From Paenarthrobacter nitroguajacolicus (GTDB lineage: Bacteria > Actinomycetota > Actinomycetes > Actinomycetales > Micrococcaceae), in assembly GCF_029952445.1 (NCBI RefSeq), contig NZ_JAQPPK010000002.1, positions 124,001 to 188,000 of the forward strand: a stretch of DNA of 64,000 nucleotides, read 5' to 3'. Position 1 is the first letter of the stretch; every line of letters starts with the position of its first letter. Below, in pieces: positions 34,601-45,005 of this stretch. Both the position numbers and the translations under genes were made by a program. The notes beneath the pieces were generated by a model, which saw nothing but the letters and a program-made list of their open reading frames with translations, searched no databases and was not told where the DNA came from.

Positions 34601-35871
34601 GCGATGGCGGAAACGCCCGTCACTGCCCTGCCGACGATCAGCGAGTTGATCTCATAGGAGCCTTCATAGGTGTAGATGGCTTCGGCATCGGCGAAAATCT
34701 TGGCCATCCGGTAATCGGTGACGATCCCGTTCCCGCCAAGGATTGATCGTCCACGGGCCACGGTTTCTCGCATCCTGGCGGTGCAGTAGGCCTTTGCGAG
34801 CGCCACCTGGGCCATGTCCGCGCCGCCGTGCCGGACACCTTTGGCGTCGGTAAAGATGTCTTCCTGCAGCTGGGCGATCCGGACCATCATCCCCATGCTG
34901 GCCACGGCGTTTCCGAGCATTTCCACCAGGTGCTGCTGGATGAGCTGGAACCTGGCCAGCGGCCTTCCGAACTGCAAGCGTTCGACGGCGTACTGCCGGG
35001 CGACGTCGAACGCGGCCAGTTGCTGGCCTACAGCCTGCCAGGCCACCATGATGCGGGATCCGCGCAGTAGATGGTTGGTGTCGGCGAAACTGCTGATGCC
35101 TGTGAACCGGTCGGCTTCTGCGACTTCCACGTCCTGGAAGACGATGTCGGCATTCTGCACTGTCCGCAGGGCGATCTTGTTCTCGATCCGGCTCCGGGTG
35201 ACGCCCGGCAACGAAGCGTCCACGATGAACGCCCGTACGGCCCCGTCGGCTTCGTCCTTGGCCCACACCAGCATGTAATCGCAGAACGTCCCGTTGCCGA
35301 TCCAGCGTTTGGCACCGTTGATGACCCAGTAGTCGCCGCCGTCGGACGCTGGCCTCTCCACCCTGCGCGCGGTGGTTTCCATCCCGCCTGCGACGTCGGA
35401 ACCGTGCTCGGGTTCGGTGAGCGCGAAGGCGCCGGTGGTGCGGAGGTTCGAGGCGTCGTCGAGGTAGCGGTCCTGTTGGGAGTCACTGCCAAAGTCGTAG
35501 AGTGACTCCACGAAGAGGTCGTGGTGGACCATGAAGAAGGTGGCGATCGAAGTGTCGACGCGCGTCATCTCGGCAATGACCAGTCCGGCGAAAAGATGCG
35601 TGTACCCGCGTTGCGCCGGAGCACTGAGCCGGAGTGCGGCGAGTTTGGGCAGGATATGCTCCGGAAATTCGGCCTTCTCCCACCATTGCCCGGCGTAGGG
35701 CGCGATCTCGGAGGCGAGAAATGCCCGGAGTTCGTTGAGTTTTCGCTGTTCCTGGACGCTCAGCAGGGATTCGAAGTCGAAGAAATCCGCGCTCGGAAGG
35801 TCCGCCACTGAACCCGGGACGGGACCGGACGAGCCCGTCGTTACGGGCGCACCGCTGTAATCGCCCATCAT
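34597..35871 (-). CDS. acyl-CoA dehydrogenase, glutaryl-CoA dehydrogenase-like
   Basis: 424 aa. [31 protein letters not shown] (FAD-binding), [28 protein letters not shown], and [19 protein letters not shown], the C-terminal motif of glutaryl-CoA/short-chain dehydrogenases with the catalytic Glu in YEGSYEI. FAD-dependent alpha,beta-oxidation of an acyl-CoA; chain specificity cannot be read. The ATG (MMGD) overlaps the stop of the upstream SDR gene by 4 nt, so they form one operon, SDR first. Confidence 0.9.
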   Translation of the reverse strand: MMGDYSGAPVTTGSSGPVPGSVADLPSADFFDFESLLSVQEQRKLNELRAFLASEIAPYAGQWWEKAEFPEHILPKLAALRLSAPAQRGYTHLFAGLVIAEMTRVDTSIATFFMVHHDLFVESLYDFGSDSQQDRYLDDASNLRTTGAFALTEPEHGSDVAGGMETTARRVERPASDGGDYWVINGAKRWIGNGTFCDYMLVWAKDEADGAVRAFIVDASLPGVTRSRIENKIALRTVQNADIVFQDVEVAEADRFTGISSFADTNHLLRGSRIMVAWQAVGQQLAAFDVARQYAVERLQFGRPLARFQLIQQHLVEMLGNAVASMGMMVRIAQLQEDIFTDAKGVRHGGADMAQVALAKAYCTARMRETVARGRSILGGNGIVTDYRMAKIFADAEAIYTYEGSYEINSLIVGRAVTGVSAIA

Positions 35872-36659
35872 TTGATTCCCATCCGGATGGCGCCATCCAG
35901 CCGGATGGTCTCACCGTTCAACATGGCATTTTCCACAATGTGGGCGGCCAGGTTGGCGTATTCCGCGGCCCGGCCCAGGCGCGCCGGGTGCGGGACCTGC
36001 TGCCCCAGCGAATCCTGGGCTGCCTGCGGAAGTCCGGCCATCATGGGTGTTTCGAAGATGCCCGGGGCGATGGTGGCCACCCGGATCAGCGACCGCGCGA
36101 GCTCGCGCGCCAGCGGAAGCGTCATGGCGGCAACCGCGCCTTTGGACGCGGCGTAGGCGGGCTGGCCGATCTGGCCCTCGAAGGCAGCCACGGAGGCGGT
36201 GTTGATGATGACCCCGCGTTCGGGTCCGCCAAGTTCAGTAGTCACTGGTTCGGTTTCCACCATGGCCGCGGCAGCCAGGCGGATCACGTTGAAGGTGCCA
36301 ATGAGGTTGATCTGGATGACCCTGTTGAAGGTTTCCAGCGGCAGGACGCCGTCACGGCCAAGAACCTTTCCCGGTGTTGCGATACCGGCGCAGTTGACCA
36401 CGATTCTCAGTGGTCCCAGCGAGGATGCTGTATCCACAGCTGCTTGGATCTGCGCTTCGTTGGTGACATCGGCAGGGGCAAAGACCGCCTTGCTTCCGCT
36501 GCTCCCTGCGTTGAGTTCCGCCGCGTAGGCCTCGCCCGCGGACTGTGGCAAGTCGACCAGCACCACCGAGGCCCCGGCGTCGAAAAGTCGCTTGGCCGTG
36601 GCGGCCCCCAAACCTGAAGCGCCGCCAGTGACCAGTGCCACCGTGCCGTTGATGTCCAT
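35868..36659 (-). CDS. SDR-family 3-hydroxyacyl-CoA dehydrogenase-like protein
   Basis: 263 aa. NAD-binding [33 protein letters not shown], and the catalytic [10 protein letters not shown]...YAASKG (Ser, Tyr, Lys). The sequence [20 protein letters not shown] and [17 protein letters not shown] resemble type II 3-hydroxyacyl-CoA dehydrogenase (HSD17B10-like). It oxidises a 3-hydroxyacyl-CoA or short branched equivalent. First gene of an operon with the acyl-CoA dehydrogenase, consistent with beta-oxidation of a short or branched acyl-CoA. Confidence 0.9.
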   Translation of the reverse strand: MDINGTVALVTGGASGLGAATAKRLFDAGASVVLVDLPQSAGEAYAAELNAGSSGSKAVFAPADVTNEAQIQAAVDTASSLGPLRIVVNCAGIATPGKVLGRDGVLPLETFNRVIQINLIGTFNVIRLAAAAMVETEPVTTELGGPERGVIINTASVAAFEGQIGQPAYAASKGAVAAMTLPLARELARSLIRVATIAPGIFETPMMAGLPQAAQDSLGQQVPHPARLGRAAEYANLAAHIVENAMLNGETIRLDGAIRMGIK

Positions 36660-36688
36660 CCATCCTCCTTGATGCAGAACCCAAATCC

Positions 36689-36704
36689 GTTAATGCATGT
36701 TAAC
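36689..36704. promoter_or_regulatory. candidate operator upstream of the SDR operon
   Basis: GTTAA (36689-36693) and TTAAC (36700-36704) are an inverted pair around TGCATG, 30 bp upstream of the SDR start. AT-rich palindromes of this kind are typical of TetR-family fatty-acid regulators, but no such regulator lies nearby. Confidence 0.4.
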
Positions 36705-36751
36705 TGGAATTGTGAGCCAGCGCACCCCGGCTCCCCCGCTAGGCTGTTCCC

Positions 36752-37912
36752 ATGCCTGTGCACGATGCCCTCCACCATGAATCGTCGCCCACTCCTGATG
36801 CCGCCGATTGGGCCGGCCGCGCCAACCAGGCCGCCCGTTCCGTGACCCGCAGCTTCGGCAGGCGTCTGCTGTTCCTTCCAGGCACTCACATCGGTGCCAT
36901 CAGGATCCCCGGCAACACCGTCCGCAGTCTGGTGGGTCCGTGGCACTACTGGTGGCAGGCTCACTACGTGGACTGCCTGGTGGACGCCGGCCGCCGGGAA
37001 CTCGCCACCAAAACAAGGTTCGACGGCGACTCCCGCCCGAGCGCGGGAAGGCTCGCTTCCCGGCTGGTCACCACCATCCGGCTCCGGAACCTGCTCCGGT
37101 TCGAGAACCACTACTACGACGACATGGCCTGGCTGGCCCTCTCAACCCTCAGGCTCGAAAGGCTTGCGGAAGAAACCAGGAAACCTGGCCGCCGGCGCAA
37201 CGCGTACATCCGGAAACGGCTAACCCTGCAGTTCGATTCAGCCTCCACTGACGATCTGGGCGGTGGCACGTTCTGGAGCACCAAGAGGGACTTCAAGAAC
37301 ACCCCTGCCACCGCTCCCGTAGCCCTCTATTTCGCGAGGACGGGCCGCCGTGAACGGGCGCAGTCACTGGTGAATTGGCTCAACTCCAGGCTCCTTCACC
37401 CCGAACGCGGCGTTTACCAGGACGGGATCCGAATCAGGAACGGCGAACCTGTGCTGGAGGACGCCGTGTACACCTACAACCAGGGACCCGTTCTTGGCGC
37501 TTTGCTGGAACTTGGCGGCCAGGAGAACCTGGACCGGGCCGCGCATTTGCTCGAGGCCGTTGCCCGTGAGTTGACGGTTCCCGGCACGCGCGTGATTCGT
37601 GGAGATGGAACCGGCGACGGCGGCCTCTTCACCGGCATCCTGGTCCGTTACCTCGCGTTGGCCGGACGGGACCACCGGCTTCCGCTGGACGCGCGCAACA
37701 CGGCCAGGAAGATGGTCTTCTCAACGGCCGAGGCCTTTTGGGCGAGCCGCCGTGAAGCACCGGATCTGGCTCGCGGCACGGGAACCCCTCCGCTCATCTT
37801 CTCCCCCAGCCCCCTGCGGCCGGCGGGCGAAACGTATCCGGCGGGTGCCGGCGTCGAACTTTCCACCCAGCTGCAGGCGTGGATGACCCTCGAGGCCGCT
37901 GCAACGCTCTAG
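36752..37912 (+). CDS. GH76-like glycoside hydrolase, apparently cytoplasmic
   Basis: 386 aa. WHYWWQAHYVDCLVDAG and NHYYDDMAWLALSTLRL carry the paired Asp (D123-D124) of GH76 alpha-1,6-mannanases; DDLGGGTFWSTKRDFKNTPA and YTYNQGPVLGALLELGG complete the (alpha/alpha)6 toroid pattern. There is no signal peptide or lipobox, unlike most secreted GH76 enzymes. It may act on an intracellular mannoside or oligosaccharide. Start: TAGGCT (36740-36745) is 6 nt before the ATG, suggesting a leaderless message. Its stop shares CTAG with the convergent YdeI-like gene. Confidence 0.8.
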   Translation: MPVHDALHHESSPTPDAADWAGRANQAARSVTRSFGRRLLFLPGTHIGAIRIPGNTVRSLVGPWHYWWQAHYVDCLVDAGRRELATKTRFDGDSRPSAGRLASRLVTTIRLRNLLRFENHYYDDMAWLALSTLRLERLAEETRKPGRRRNAYIRKRLTLQFDSASTDDLGGGTFWSTKRDFKNTPATAPVALYFARTGRRERAQSLVNWLNSRLLHPERGVYQDGIRIRNGEPVLEDAVYTYNQGPVLGALLELGGQENLDRAAHLLEAVARELTVPGTRVIRGDGTGDGGLFTGILVRYLALAGRDHRLPLDARNTARKMVFSTAEAFWASRREAPDLARGTGTPPLIFSPSPLRPAGETYPAGAGVELSTQLQAWMTLEAAATL

Positions 37913-38529
37913 CTGGAGCCTGCTGGTTTCGGAGCCGTGGCCGGCTGTTTCTTTTGCGGATAAGGGGTCTCGTGGCGGGCCAGCATCTCCACGAAGCCGG
38001 CGATTTTGCGGGCGCGGGTGTCCGCGCGCTTGACCAGATTGGTCCGGTGGATCAAGGCGAAGCGGTTCTGGGACGTGAGGACATCGAACATGGCCTGCGC
38101 TTCGGGAACTTCAGCGATGGCAGCGGCGAGGTCGTCCGGAACAACGGAGTCAGCGGGGCCGGCGTAGGCCGCTTCCCAACGGCCGTCGGCTTTGGCGGCC
38201 TCGACGGCGGCATGACCGGCGTCGGTCATCTTGCCTTCGGCTTCAAGCCGGGCAATATGCCCTACGTTTCGCGCGGACCAGATGCTGCGGCGGCCGCGCG
38301 GGGTCATGCGCTGGAAGTAGCTTTCGGCGTCGCGGCTCCTGGACTGGCCGTCGATCCAGCCAAAGCAGAGTGCCTCGTCCAGTGCGGCGTCGTAGTCCAG
38401 CTCGGTCACGTTTCCGCCCTTTTTGTGCAGGACGAGCCACACGCCCGGGCTGTCCGCAGCATGATCGGCCAGCCACGCGCGCCAAGCGGATCCGTCTGTG
38501 ACGATCAATTCCTCGAGCTCCAGGGGCAT
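37909..38529 (-). CDS. YdeI/OmpD-associated-like (bacteriocin-protection type) protein
   Basis: 206 aa. AWRAWLADHAADSPGVWLVL, LDYDAALDEALCFGWIDGQS, MTPRGRRSIWSARNVGHIAR and QNRFALIHRTNLVKRADTRA form the YdeI/OmdA pattern. The family is linked to resistance to peptides and oxidative stress but has no settled biochemistry. The ATG at 38529 is chosen because homology begins there; the open frame further upstream translates a tandem DNA repeat. Convergent with the GH76-like gene. Confidence 0.85.
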   Translation of the reverse strand: MPLELEELIVTDGSAWRAWLADHAADSPGVWLVLHKKGGNVTELDYDAALDEALCFGWIDGQSRSRDAESYFQRMTPRGRRSIWSARNVGHIARLEAEGKMTDAGHAAVEAAKADGRWEAAYAGPADSVVPDDLAAAIAEVPEAQAMFDVLTSQNRFALIHRTNLVKRADTRARKIAGFVEMLARHETPYPQKKQPATAPKPAGSS

Positions 38530-38545
38530 GGTCCCATTCTGCTGT

Positions 38546-38587
38546 GGAAGCGGACGGCATGGAAGCGGACGGCATGGAAGCGGACGG
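38546..38587. repeat. 15-bp tandem repeat, 2.8 copies
   Basis: The unit GGAAGCGGACGGCAT is present at 38546-38560 and 38561-38575, and partly at 38576-38587, in the divergent spacer between the YdeI-like and VOC genes. Confidence 0.85.
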
Positions 38588-38645
38588 GTCCGGACACGGC
38601 CACGCGGAATAGGCTGTGAAGTGAAGCCCAGAACCTGGAGGACCA

Positions 38646-39368
38646 ATGTTGCGAGCCCGCCCCATCCACTACACCTCCCGACCGGAACAGTGGTCCGCCC
38701 TGCTGCAGGCGCTGGGTTTGGTGGTGACCGTTGAGGACCGTGACTGGCAGGAGTTCGACGCCGGTTCGGGTCGCCTCGCGGTGGGCCGCGTGGATCACGG
38801 ACATCCCTTGGACGGCTCCACCATCTTCAGCGTCGAAGTGGGGAACCTGGAGGAGTTCGCCAGGCGTACCGAGGATGACGGCACCCAGGCGGAAGTCCAC
38901 CAGACACCGGACGGGAACACGGTGCGGATTTCGGCCGATGACGGTTTCGAGTTCTTCGCCTTCCCCGCGCAGCGCGCAGCCGACGGCACCTGGGCCACGT
39001 CGACCGACGCCGATCCTGCCCTCACAGTCGTGGCAACCTGGATCAGTCCATTGGTGGGCATCGCGGCAAATGATCTCCGGAACATCGGCGCGCGACCCCG
39101 CACGGGGGACGACGAATCGACCACGTTCACCACTAAGAACGGCGGAATCCTGCGGGTTGTCCACGGTGCGGACAGCACCAACGGCGACCTCGCGTTCGAG
39201 TACGACGGCGGCCTGGAGCCTCTGCTGGGAAGGCTGAAGGCGGCGGACATCGAGGCGCGGATCAGCGAAGACGTCCTCTACGTAGCCAACCCCGATGCCG
39301 TGGGCGGTTCGACGTCGGCATCGATCGTAGTGGAGACACCGCGCCCTGTAACCACCCCTGCGCCCTAA
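38646..39368 (+). CDS. VOC (glyoxalase/bleomycin-resistance fold) protein
   Basis: 240 aa, long enough for two VOC modules. MLRARPIHYTSRPEQWSALL and QALGLVVTVEDRDWQEFDAG open the first; the second covers about residues 120-230 (TVVATWISPLV, ILRVVHGADSTNG, LYVANPD). No canonical His/Glu metal set is obvious, so it may be a binding rather than catalytic member. The ATG has GGAGG 7 nt upstream. Divergent from the YdeI-like gene. Confidence 0.78.
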   Translation: MLRARPIHYTSRPEQWSALLQALGLVVTVEDRDWQEFDAGSGRLAVGRVDHGHPLDGSTIFSVEVGNLEEFARRTEDDGTQAEVHQTPDGNTVRISADDGFEFFAFPAQRAADGTWATSTDADPALTVVATWISPLVGIAANDLRNIGARPRTGDDESTTFTTKNGGILRVVHGADSTNGDLAFEYDGGLEPLLGRLKAADIEARISEDVLYVANPDAVGGSTSASIVVETPRPVTTPAP

Positions 39369-39446
39369 TGCCGCCGAGAGCGTAACGGCCGTGGCATGCG
39401 GGACGCCTCCACGGAACTTCGGCCGGGGATGCGGTAGAACTTAACC

Positions 39447-39986
39447 ATGAGCGTACGTACACCCGACCCGTTTCCAGGCTGGCTTTCCGATGAAGACCTC
39501 TTCGAAGCCCGCGGCCGTCTCCCCATGGTCTACGTGGAGGCTGTTCCGGTCAGGTTGGATCCGCTCGGGTATGTCAACGAGGTCGGTACCCTGCTGCAGG
39601 GCGACGCCGACGGCAACATGGTGCGCTACCTCGTCTCCGGCCGCGTCCTGTACCGCGAGACCATCCGCGCGGCGCTCCTGCGGCACATGGAAAAGGACCT
39701 CGGCCCCCTGGCTTTCCCGCAGCTGCCCATCAGCCCTGTCCCCTTCACGGTGGCCGAATATTTCCCGGCGCCCTCGCAGACGGGCTTCACGGACGACCGC
39801 CAACACGCCGTGTCACTGGCCTACGTCATCCCGGTCACCGGTGAATGCGAACCCCGCCAGGACGCCCTTGAACTGACGTGGATGACGCCGCAGGAGGTGC
39901 TCAGCGAGAACGTCCAGCAGGAATTCGACGGCGGACGCGGAAATCTCGTGCGGCAGGCGCTGGCTTTCTCGGGCATCGTTCTCTAG
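39447..39986 (+). CDS. DUF4916 / Nudix-related protein
   Basis: 179 aa. GWLSDEDLFEARGRLPMVYV, EAVPVRLDPLGYVNEVGTLL, and RETIRAALLRHMEKDLGPLA follow DUF4916, a Nudix-fold family of actinobacteria; the strict Nudix box (GX5EX7REUXEEXGU) is not fully kept. It probably hydrolyses or senses a nucleoside diphosphate derivative. TAGAAC (39435-39440) lies 6 nt before the ATG, so the mRNA is probably leaderless. Confidence 0.85.
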   Translation: MSVRTPDPFPGWLSDEDLFEARGRLPMVYVEAVPVRLDPLGYVNEVGTLLQGDADGNMVRYLVSGRVLYRETIRAALLRHMEKDLGPLAFPQLPISPVPFTVAEYFPAPSQTGFTDDRQHAVSLAYVIPVTGECEPRQDALELTWMTPQEVLSENVQQEFDGGRGNLVRQALAFSGIVL

Positions 39987-40059
39987 CGGGTCCCGGCCCC
40001 TCTATCAGCTGGTCTTTGTAGACTGGACGGCGGACCCCAAGAGAACCAAAGGACTTCCG

Positions 40060-41085
40060 ATGACTCACAGCCCAGCCACACAGCAGTACAGGGAAAAGCA
40101 GGCTGGGGACCTGCGGCCCGGGGATTTTGTGTTCCCACCCGGCGACGGGCCCGCCCGGGAAATCGTCAGCATTGACGCAGAAAACGATGACTACGGCGTC
40201 GCCGCTTTGCTGCGCGTAACCATGGACGACGGCGGTACGGTGCGGATCGCGGTTGGGTCCAGCGTTCCCGTGGGCGACGGGGTTCCGGATCAGGTTTCCG
40301 ACCATGTTGCCGATGACGCGCCGGCAACCAGTGAGCCTGCTCCCGCCGGCTCCAGCAACCCCGACTCCAGCAGCCCGGCGGAAGGCGACATCGACGCTCC
40401 GGCCGCACCCGCCGTCGTCGTGCCTCCACGCCCCGACACGCCGCCCACCTACACGGGCCCCAGCGCGGAGGAACTCGCGCTGATCCCGGAGCCCGACGGA
40501 ACGCCGGAAGCCGTGGTTCGTGCCGCGGTGGCCAACCACAAGGGCAAAAACGGTGTCCAGGTGCTTGCGGACCGGCTGGCGAAAGGCATCAACACCAAGT
40601 CCGGAAGCTGCCTCCGGGACCTCAGCAACCTGGCGTTCGATCTTTGCATCGTGCTGCGCGATCCTGACAATGCCCTGGCCGTGGCGGACCTGCTGAACGT
40701 GCTGCCGTTCGACGGAAACCTGGACCGGTGGGCATCGATCGAACGGGCCCTGGCACTGTCCAGTTTCATCTGCCGCGAAGCGGGGCAGTCCGAACGTGCC
40801 GCGGTGTACGAGAAACTGCTGCGCGCCCCCGAATCCCAGGAAGAGGACCCGTTCAAGGCCCGGATCAACGCCCGGGTGCGGCAGCGCTCGCTGAACGAAC
40901 CCAATCTGTACGACAAGGAAATCTTCCGCGCCATCGACAACGGCAACCACGAGGCCGAGCGCGAATGGCGGTTCCTGCGCCTTGAAGCGCTGATGTTCCT
41001 CCGCGCCCACGGCGGCTCGAAAACCATCAACGAGGAAGAGTTGGCCAGGCGGATCGGCAACGAACTGGAATCCGTGCGCGCCTAG
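40060..41085 (+). CDS. conserved hypothetical two-domain protein
   Basis: 341 aa, not recognised. An N-terminal beta-rich part (about 1-70; QAGDLRPGDFVFPPGDGPAR), an acidic Pro/Ser/Ala-rich linker (about 72-135), and a helical C-terminal part (about 140-340; VADLLNVLPFDGNLDRWASI; ALALSSFICREAGQSERAAV) that looks TPR-like. Soluble, no signal peptide. Standing alone in its orientation after the DUF4916 gene; promoter between 39987 and 40059. Confidence 0.65.
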   Translation: MTHSPATQQYREKQAGDLRPGDFVFPPGDGPAREIVSIDAENDDYGVAALLRVTMDDGGTVRIAVGSSVPVGDGVPDQVSDHVADDAPATSEPAPAGSSNPDSSSPAEGDIDAPAAPAVVVPPRPDTPPTYTGPSAEELALIPEPDGTPEAVVRAAVANHKGKNGVQVLADRLAKGINTKSGSCLRDLSNLAFDLCIVLRDPDNALAVADLLNVLPFDGNLDRWASIERALALSSFICREAGQSERAAVYEKLLRAPESQEEDPFKARINARVRQRSLNEPNLYDKEIFRAIDNGNHEAEREWRFLRLEALMFLRAHGGSKTINEEELARRIGNELESVRA

Positions 41086-41157
41086 CTTTTCCGGCTCCCT
41101 GAAACGGGGAATTTCAAGCCCTGTTATGTGGACGCGAACGGCGGTAGATTCGGGGCC

Positions 41158-43226
<2,069 letters not shown>

Positions 43227-43310
43227 GGATCGCCGAGTTCGCGGGAAACGTTCGACGGCGTCCGGAACCTTGGGGCGGTCCGGCACCGTTCCAGCGACCT
43301 CGGCGAGAGG

Positions 43311-44021
43311 CTAGGCTGCGACTACTCCATAGCTTGGCTCGCGCTTCTTGATCCAGCCGACAACCAGCACGGTGATCGGGACAAAGATGAACTCGACCCC
43401 GGTCTTGTACACGAAGCCCACCAAGACGTAGTTCGCGAACATACCGAAGTCCGTGATGCCGATGACCGACGCCGCGATGCTGCAGAAGATCAGTGTGTCC
43501 ACGAATTCGCCCACCACTGAGGAGCCCATGAGGCGCGCCCACAGGCTCTTTTCGCCCGTTCGCGCCTTCATCTTCACCAGGATCCAGGAGTTGATGGTCT
43601 GGCCTGCCAGGAAGGCGAGGAGCGATGCCAGGACGATCTGCGGTACGGGTCCGAGTGCGCCCTCGATGGCTGCTTGTTTGGCAGTCCCGTAGTCGTCGTT
43701 GAAACCGGGAAGGATGATGATCACCCAGTAGCACAGCGATGCGAACACCGAGAGCGCGAAGGAGGTGATGATGGCCTTGCGCGCCACCTTGAAGCCGTAC
43801 ACCTCACTCATGACGTCGCCCAGGATGTAGGCCAGCGGGAAGAGGAAGAATCCGCCGTCAGTGATGATGGGGCCCAGCACCACGCCCTTTGAGGCGCCAA
43901 TGTTGGACAGGATCAGCACCACGGCCATCACGGCCAACATGATGCCGAAATACGGGGATCCGATCGAGGCGAAGCGGGGTGCAGGCTTGCTGAGCGTGCT
44001 GGAGCCGGAGGGCGAGGGCAT
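43311..44021 (-). CDS. yhhQ: queuosine precursor transporter, YhhQ/DUF165 family
   Basis: 236 aa, six to seven transmembrane helices. LSNIGASKGVVLGPIITDGG, FFLFPLAYILGDVMSEVYGF and RKAIITSFALSVFASLCYWV match the YhhQ family, importers of preQ0/preQ1 or queuine. VGEFVDTLIFCSIAASVIG is another conserved stretch. Convergent with tgt (84 nt between stops), so the two queuosine genes are neighbours but not one operon. It is probably read from a promoter in 44022-44126. No queuosine synthesis gene is in the window. Confidence 0.92.
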   Translation of the reverse strand: MPSPSGSSTLSKPAPRFASIGSPYFGIMLAVMAVVLILSNIGASKGVVLGPIITDGGFFLFPLAYILGDVMSEVYGFKVARKAIITSFALSVFASLCYWVIIILPGFNDDYGTAKQAAIEGALGPVPQIVLASLLAFLAGQTINSWILVKMKARTGEKSLWARLMGSSVVGEFVDTLIFCSIAASVIGITDFGMFANYVLVGFVYKTGVEFIFVPITVLVVGWIKKREPSYGVVAA

Positions 44022-44126
44022 GGGTCATCCATTTCGTAGTGGTTCGCGCAGGCACCCGGTTCCGAGGGGAGCCCCGCTGTATTAGCACTGTGGGTGGTGG
44101 GGCGTTCGCCCGGCACCGGTTCCATT

Positions 44127-44266
44127 CTCCCACCCCTTCCCACCCATCGCTCACTCACATCCCACCCCCTTCCCACCAACCCTCACTCACCTCCCACCCC
44201 CTTCCCACCAACCCTCACTCACATCCCCCCTTCCGGCCAACCCTCACTCACATCCCACCCCTCAAG
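44127..44266. repeat. 32-bp tandem repeat array, about 4.4 units
   Basis: Units begin at 44127, 44160, 44192 and 44224 (33, 32, 32 and 29 bp), with a partial unit at 44253-44266. The typical unit is TCCCACCCCCTTCCCACC followed by AACCCTCACTCACA. On the minus strand each unit has four G-runs (GGG-N5-GGG-N2-GGGGG-N-GGG), the pattern of a G-quadruplex. Related units are at 45899-45983, in reverse at 46460-46540, and in the hairpin arms at 27944-28015. Confidence 0.9.
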
Positions 44267-44271
44267 CCGCT

Positions 44272-44319
44272 TTTGAACGCGTTCAAACTTGTGGCATACT
44301 CATTCTTGAACACGTTCAA
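44272..44319 (+). promoter_or_regulatory. promoter with two TetR operators
   Basis: TTTGAACGCGTTCAAA (44272-44287) is a perfect palindrome, and TTGAAC-AC-GTTCAA (44306-44319) is a second site with the same half-sites. CATACT (44295-44300) lies between them as a -10 box, with TTTGAA in the first site as the -35. Both sites would block transcription of the TetR/epimerase operon. Confidence 0.75.
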
Positions 44320-44342
44320 AAGTGCAACGCGAGGAGCACCGC

Positions 44343-45005
44343 ATGGCCGCGAAAAGTGAACAGACCAGACAATTGGTGGCCGACGTTGCCCTCAAGATGT
44401 TCCGCGAGATCGGCTTCGAGAAGACCACCATGCGCGCCATTGCCCAAGAGGCCGGCGTCTCCGTTGGCAACGCCTACTACTACTTCGCATCCAAGGATGA
44501 GCTGGTCCAGGAGCTCTACATCCAGGTGCAGGACGAGCACGCGGTGGCAGCGACGAAGGCCCTCGAAGGTGTCCAGGATCTTGCCGGCCGACTCAAAACT
44601 GTCCTCCACACGGGCATAGACGTTATGACCCCGTACCATCAGTTCGGTTCCGACTTCATCTCAACGGCGATCCGGCCGACGTCGCCCGTCAATCCGTTCG
44701 GCGAGGCGTCCACCGCCGCCAGGGACGCTTCGCTCGCAATCTTTCGATCCGCCGTCGACGGCGCCTCTCCCGCCGTCGCGAAGAAACTGCGTGCCGATCT
44801 GCCGGAGCTGCTTTGGCTTGCGTATATGGGCGTGGCGCTGTTCTGGGTTTATGACAAGTCCGAGGGCCAGCGCCGCACACGCAAGCTGATCGACGGCGCT
44901 GCTCCGCTGGTAGCGCGCGGTCTGTCGCTGGCCAAAATTCCGGGCGTGAGCAAGGTGTTCGACGACGTCCTGGGACTCGTCCGCACGGTCAAGGAGGACG
45001 CATGA
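44343..45005 (+). CDS. TetR-family transcriptional regulator
   Basis: 220 aa. HTH at about residues 8-55: LVADVALKMFREIGFEKTTM, RAIAQEAGVSVGNAYYYFAS. The C-terminal domain is of a type often found with lipid or fatty-acid operons (WLAYMGVALFWVYDKSEGQR). The ATG at 44343 follows GAGGAG (44331-44336). It overlaps the next gene by 4 nt (ATGA). The two palindromes in its promoter point to autorepression and control of the epimerase-like gene. Confidence 0.9.
   Translation: MAAKSEQTRQLVADVALKMFREIGFEKTTMRAIAQEAGVSVGNAYYYFASKDELVQELYIQVQDEHAVAATKALEGVQDLAGRLKTVLHTGIDVMTPYHQFGSDFISTAIRPTSPVNPFGEASTAARDASLAIFRSAVDGASPAVAKKLRADLPELLWLAYMGVALFWVYDKSEGQRRTRKLIDGAAPLVARGLSLAKIPGVSKVFDDVLGLVRTVKEDA

Larger units (their letters stand above)
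44022..44342. other. 321-bp divergent intergenic region with repeats and operators
   Basis: No gene is seen. Near yhhQ there is a near-direct repeat (GGCACCCGGTTCC at 44051-44063; GGCACCGGTTCC at 44112-44123) and a short GGGCG-TT-CGCCC hairpin (44100-44111). Then come the 32-bp tandem repeats (44127-44266) and the two TetR operators (44272-44319). Confidence 0.7.

Noticed and set aside
44022..44126. preQ1 or cobalamin riboswitch upstream of yhhQ
   Set aside because: Neither the preQ1 loop/tail nor the B12-box pattern could be recognised; kept only as a low-interest observation.
44127..44266. CRISPR-like array with ~32-bp period
   Set aside because: The whole unit is conserved, with no unique spacers, and no cas gene is near. 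It is a tandem repeat.
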